Shown here in pieces: positions 29,289-32,279 of a DNA stretch of 32,279 nucleotides; positions within the stretch are counted from its first letter, which is position 1; every line of letters begins with the position of its first letter. The stretch spans positions 1 through 32,279 of the forward strand of contig JAQUFE010000021.1 of assembly GCA_028684815.1 (NCBI GenBank), in the 5' to 3' direction. The translations under genes and the position numbers were made by a program. Below the pieces are notes generated by a model that had not been told where the DNA came from, ran no database searches, and saw nothing but the letters and a program-made list of their open reading frames with translations. The DNA comes from Sulfurimonas sp. (GTDB lineage: Bacteria > Campylobacterota > Campylobacteria > Campylobacterales > Sulfurimonadaceae).

Positions 29289-30908
29289 TTATATCTTAAT
29301 GCCTTGAATTTTTTTCTTCTCTAGCTTCTCATACATCTCTAAGATATTGTGATAATCATCATGAAGAATTAGGTCTATAAAGCTCTCTTCTTTATTAAGA
29401 ACTCTCTGCGCTTTTTCTACACTTTTCTTTGAAAAAACATTAAAAAGAGCCTCTTTATACTCCTCGTAATCGAGTCCCTCTTCTTCCATATAGATAAGCT
29501 CTGAGATTACTTTTGCATCTTTTTTTGCGCTAAATTGCAAAAAATCTAATGCTGCATCTCTCTCGTCTAGGAGAAGATAAATATGCGCCTTAAACTCCGC
29601 CATTGTGAAGTTGTTTTTAAATATAACGCCTATATATTTATCCATATTTAGAGAGTCATCTAGCGAGATAACTGCATCTAAAATATCTTCAGCGTCATAG
29701 TCGCTAGAGTATAAAACCATATCTCGGATAGCTTTTGCACTATTTTTATTGTTATAGACTAAATCTTCCATAGGATAGACTTCTGAGATGCTAGGGATGA
29801 GCATCTGACATGAGTAAAATCCAAGATAGTCATACTCTCGTAGATAGATCTCCTTACCCATCTCTTTAGCAATACTCCTTAAAAATATAAACTCATCCAT
29901 CTCTGCCTCATACTTCCAAGGTGAGAATTCAAAACTCTTTTTTGAACTTAAAAACCCAAAGGCATGCTTAGCGTTTGAATCTACAAAGTGAGACTCTAAG
30001 TTAAAACTATCACGAACTATGTTCATATCAAAACTAGGTGTCTCAAAATCATCAAGCCTCTCAAGTGAGCGACCTTGCATAAGCTCTGTCATTGTTCGCT
30101 CAAGACTTACCTCAAGGATAGGATGCGCACCAAAAGAGACAAAGAGAGTTGAGTTTTTTGGATTTATAAGAGAGATGGCAGTCACAGGAAAAACGCCACC
30201 AAGAGATGCATCTAAAACTTCTACTATATATCCAAGTGCGCGAAGAGCTGAGATATCCTCATTTAGCTTTGTAAATGGTTCTATAACACTTTGTGGAAAT
30301 TTTGGCAGAGCGTAGCCATTTTTGATAATCTCAAACTTAGCATATCTCTCATAAATCTCACTCAGAGCTTGAACTTGAGCCTCATTTTTTGTGTTTCCAG
30401 CAGCTAAGCCATTGCTTACATAGAGATTGTGCAAAAGATTTATAGGAAAATAGATTTTCTCTTTTGAAGAGAGTTTTAGAAAAGGAATCGAGATAACTCT
30501 ATCTTCATACTCAGAGTTAAAGTCAACAAAGTCCTCTTCTGTAAGTTCACCATTTGCATCATAAATATCAAGTAACTCTCTACTTAAAAAATCTCCATCA
30601 AGCTCAAATGCCACCTCATCAGGGTAGTGTTTTTGGTTAGGAATATAAAAATCATTAAAGAAGAGATTTGTCTGAAGCCTCTCAATATACTCTCCATAAG
30701 CACTAGCCAATGCCGACTCTTTAAGTGTGCCTTTTCCATTTGAGTAGATGTGATTTGGTGCTTCACGGGAGCTAAGATTTAACGAGTAGCAATTTTGCAA
30801 AGGGTGTTGCCCATCTGAGATATTAGTTTCGCATCCAATATCTTCTAAGATTTTTTTCATCTTTTTGATTGAGACTTCTAACGGGGCATCTTTTGATAAT
30901 ATATTCAC
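29289..30908 (-). CDS. ycaO: YcaO-domain protein
   Basis: The 539-aa protein matches Escherichia coli YcaO along most of its length as I recall that sequence: NGKGTLKESALASAYGEYIERL, LYVSNGLAAGNTKNEAQVQA with SEIYERY, and SFGAHPILEVSLERTMTELMQGR, which hold the YcaO ATP-binding residues. The C-terminal about 150 residues are helical, TPR-like. E. coli YcaO helps RimO methylthiolate ribosomal protein S12; other YcaO proteins make azolines or thioamides. Here it heads the cobUSCT transcript, 2 bp before cobU, an unusual partner. The start is GTG with a weak TGGAAA ribosome-binding site. No precursor-peptide gene is visible next to it. Confidence 0.93.
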   Translation of the reverse strand: MNILSKDAPLEVSIKKMKKILEDIGCETNISDGQHPLQNCYSLNLSSREAPNHIYSNGKGTLKESALASAYGEYIERLQTNLFFNDFYIPNQKHYPDEVAFELDGDFLSRELLDIYDANGELTEEDFVDFNSEYEDRVISIPFLKLSSKEKIYFPINLLHNLYVSNGLAAGNTKNEAQVQALSEIYERYAKFEIIKNGYALPKFPQSVIEPFTKLNEDISALRALGYIVEVLDASLGGVFPVTAISLINPKNSTLFVSFGAHPILEVSLERTMTELMQGRSLERLDDFETPSFDMNIVRDSFNLESHFVDSNAKHAFGFLSSKKSFEFSPWKYEAEMDEFIFLRSIAKEMGKEIYLREYDYLGFYSCQMLIPSISEVYPMEDLVYNNKNSAKAIRDMVLYSSDYDAEDILDAVISLDDSLNMDKYIGVIFKNNFTMAEFKAHIYLLLDERDAALDFLQFSAKKDAKVISELIYMEEEGLDYEEYKEALFNVFSKKSVEKAQRVLNKEESFIDLILHDDYHNILEMYEKLEKKKIQGIKI

Positions 30909-30959
30909 TGTTTTTCCAATATTTAGATATAAGTGAGTATATTATACACATAAAGAACT

Positions 30960-31000
30960 TAGTCGGATGAGTCTATCTGTTTTTAAAACTCATCCAACTA
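30960..31000. terminator. hairpin between HiPIP and ycaO
   Basis: TAGTCGGATGAGT (30960-30972) pairs with ACTCATCCAACTA (30988-31000) with one mismatch on this strand (G-U on the other). It lies 5 bp after the HiPIP stop on the minus strand. The sequence that follows (AAGTTCTTTATG) is only modestly U-rich, so it is a probable, somewhat weak HiPIP terminator. The ycaO promoter would lie between it and 30908. Confidence 0.6.
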
Positions 31001-31005
31001 GTCTT

Positions 31006-31257
31006 TTATTTCTTTTTGGGGATTGCATAATAAGCTGCACACCAACCTTGTGGATCGATTGATCCCTCTACCATTCTACACTCATTTGTCTCTGGTAGAA
31101 AGTGCATACAGTCAACACAGACTAGCCCATCTTTTGGGGTATCTTGATACTTATACTGAGCCTTACTTCCTTTAGCTAACAAAGGCGAAGCACTAAAAGC
31201 AACAAGTCCTAAGACCGCCATATATCTTAAAAACACTCTTCTTGATAAATCATTCAC
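31006..31257 (-). CDS. high-potential iron-sulfur protein (HiPIP)
   Basis: The 83-aa protein has a twin-arginine signal (SRRVFLRYM, residues 5-13, then a hydrophobic stretch) and the HiPIP cysteine pattern C47-x2-C50-x9-C60-x12-C73 in VCVDCMHF, NECR and QGWCAAY. It would carry one 4Fe-4S cluster folded in the cytoplasm, be exported by Tat, and serve as a periplasmic electron carrier, for example to nitrite reductase, peroxidase or a thiosulfate-oxidising system. The start is GTG, fixed by AGGAGGT 5 bases upstream. It is a single-gene unit between the MITE-like copy B and ycaO. Confidence 0.93.
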   Translation of the reverse strand: MNDLSRRVFLRYMAVLGLVAFSASPLLAKGSKAQYKYQDTPKDGLVCVDCMHFLPETNECRMVEGSIDPQGWCAAYYAIPKKK

Positions 31258-31357
31258 AGTAACCTCCTAGTAGTATGTTAGTATCGCAAAATCGATAAGA
31301 TTAATTATAACACAAGATTATACTATTTGAGACTTTTTTATTTTATGATAGATAATT

Positions 31358-31528
31358 AATGCTCTGAAGAATTGTTCAGTTAGATCCTGAATCAAGTTCA
31401 GGATGACGCATGTCCTGTCATTCGAGATGTAACAATCAAGCCTAATTCAGTGAGTGTTCAGGATGACGCATGTCCTGTCATTCCGTGCTTGACACGGAAT
31501 CTAGTTTATAGATTAATCAGAGCGTTCT
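31358..31528 (-). repeat. MITE-like repeat element, copy B
   Basis: This element of 171 bp is in inverted orientation relative to copy A at 25182-25360, with the same ends and the same two hairpins. It contains an internal 28-bp direct repeat (31396-31423 and 31456-31483), a different duplication from that in copy A. One end lies 3 bp from the dbpA stop codon, so the element sits directly in the 3' untranslated region of that gene. Confidence 0.78.
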
Positions 31529-31530
31529 AT

Positions 31531-32277
31531 TTACAAAATCCACAAAGAGAATTTTTTAGCTTTTATTTTTGAGTTTTTGAGTTTTTCATGCGCTGCATCA
31601 ATCATAGAACTCTCTATTGCCACATAGCTCTGTCTATCGTAGATATCGATTTTTCCTATGCTACTTCCACTTATGTTTGCATCTTTTGTAAGAGCTCCTA
31701 AAATATCTCCGGCTCTTAATTTATCTTTTTTTCCACCCTCAATAACAAGCGTGATAAACTTAGGTTTCATCTCAAATCCATTTACAACCCTTAGCTCACT
31801 GATATCTGCAAACTCTCTTTGGGCATCTCTATATTCATCCGCTTTATCGCTCTCATAAGCACTATAGAGACTAAAAGCCAAGCCATCACATCCAGCACGA
31901 CCTGTTCTACCGATACGATGAGTATAAATCTCAGGAGAATGCGGTAAATCGTAGTTTATAACCATGCTTAGTTCTTTTATGTCTAGTCCGCGAGCCGCTA
32001 CATCAGTAGCTATAAGAATAGGGCAACTCTTGTTTGCAAACTGAACTAAGACATCAGTTCTATCATACTGTTCTAAGTCTCCGTGGATTGCGAGCGCATC
32101 TATCTTTACCTTTTGTAGGTTTTTAGCAAGCTCATCAGCTTCTATCTTTGTGTTTGTAAAGATAATGGCATTGTCTAATTCAAAATTACTTAGTATCTTG
32201 ATGATGGCGTCTAGCTTATTATCAGCTTCATAAAATCTCTCATGAATCCTATTTGCAACTTCTTTTGAAGCGGTTTT
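31531..32277 (-). CDS. dbpA: DEAD-box RNA helicase DbpA, 5' part outside the window
   Basis: The frame is open from the right edge of the window for 248 codons. It contains the second RecA-like helicase domain with motif IV (IIFTNTK), motif V (ATDVAARGLDI) and motif VI (HRIGRTGRAG), then a C-terminal RNA-binding domain of the DbpA type (FITLVIEGGKKDKLRAGDILGALTK, GKIDIYDRQSYVAIE). DbpA proteins bind hairpin 92 of 23S rRNA and act in large-subunit assembly. The internal ATG at 31965 is not the true start. The stop lies 3 bp from the MITE-like copy B. Confidence 0.93.
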   Translation of the reverse strand, partial: KTASKEVANRIHERFYEADNKLDAIIKILSNFELDNAIIFTNTKIEADELAKNLQKVKIDALAIHGDLEQYDRTDVLVQFANKSCPILIATDVAARGLDIKELSMVINYDLPHSPEIYTHRIGRTGRAGCDGLAFSLYSAYESDKADEYRDAQREFADISELRVVNGFEMKPKFITLVIEGGKKDKLRAGDILGALTKDANISGSSIGKIDIYDRQSYVAIESSMIDAAHEKLKNSKIKAKKFSLWIL

Positions 32278-32279
32278 TA

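Noticed and set aside
30909-31005. Possible cobalamin riboswitch upstream of ycaO-cobU
   Set aside because: The gap is under 100 bp and is taken up by a simple hairpin. No B12-box-like sequence or multi-branched fold was seen.

Overview
The window is low-GC, gene-dense DNA that most resembles a denitrifying, chemolithotrophic Campylobacterota (epsilonproteobacterial) chromosome of the Sulfurimonas/Sulfuricurvum kind. This is inferred from the gene content (cytochrome cd1 nitrite reductase, cNOR-type NO reductase, a fused NirDL, many c-type cytochromes, HiPIP), from a histidine-kinase H-box of the AHQWRQPL type common in that phylum, and from tightly overlapping operons. No rRNA, tRNA, CRISPR array, phage or transposase gene was seen.

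Layout. 1-1.0 kb: a small Cys-rich protein and a Sel1-repeat protein. 1.0-1.54 kb: non-coding DNA with two nearly identical 91-bp palindromic repeats around a second structured repeat. 1.54-11.57 kb, all on the minus strand: a denitrification block read as a 108-aa membrane protein, norC, norB, a 51-aa membrane protein, nirS, then nirC, nirJ, nirF, nirE/cobA, an unusual histidine kinase with a di-iron ODP sensor domain, and its response regulator. 11.7-12.4 kb: a small membrane protein and a small lipoprotein, divergent around an FNR-type site. 12.4-15.9 kb (minus): a thioredoxin-fold protein without cysteines, a membrane pentaheme cytochrome, and a tri-haem cytochrome-c-peroxidase-like protein, in one overlapping operon. 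16.2-18.3 kb: a TrpD2-like protein and an MFS transporter. 18.4-22.0 kb: the second haem d1 locus, with met8-like precorrin-2 dehydrogenase/ferrochelatase on one strand and nirDL plus three small membrane proteins and a YeeZ-like Rossmann protein on the other. 22.1-25.1 kb: a small Cys protein, FapA/DUF342 and arylamine N-acetyltransferase. 25.4-26.4 kb: an EAL-domain protein split by a T7 tract. 26.5-30.9 kb (minus): ycaO-cobU-cobS-cobC-cobT, for cobalamin nucleotide-loop assembly. 31-32.3 kb: HiPIP and the 3' part of dbpA.

How it fits together. NirS makes NO and NorCB reduces it to N2O. NirE, the Met8-like protein, NirDL, NirJ and NirF make the haem d1 cofactor, from two loci about 12 kb apart. 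Five sites of the form TTGAT-N4-ATCAA (FNR/CRP family) serve six putative promoters. Five of these promoters have a -10-like hexamer centred exactly 32 bp from the site centre, the class II activation geometry; the sixth is at 33 bp. Together they would place nor/nir, both d1 loci, the cytochrome peroxidase operon and a lipoprotein under one low-oxygen or NO-responsive regulator that is not encoded here.

The most interesting points are the ODP-type di-iron histidine kinase at the end of the d1 operon, a probable +1 frameshift (TTT-TGA-C) joining two halves of an EAL protein, a cobT-like gene with no ATG/GTG/TTG start upstream of its conserved N-terminus (ATA is the best candidate), and several unannotated small membrane proteins and structured repeats.
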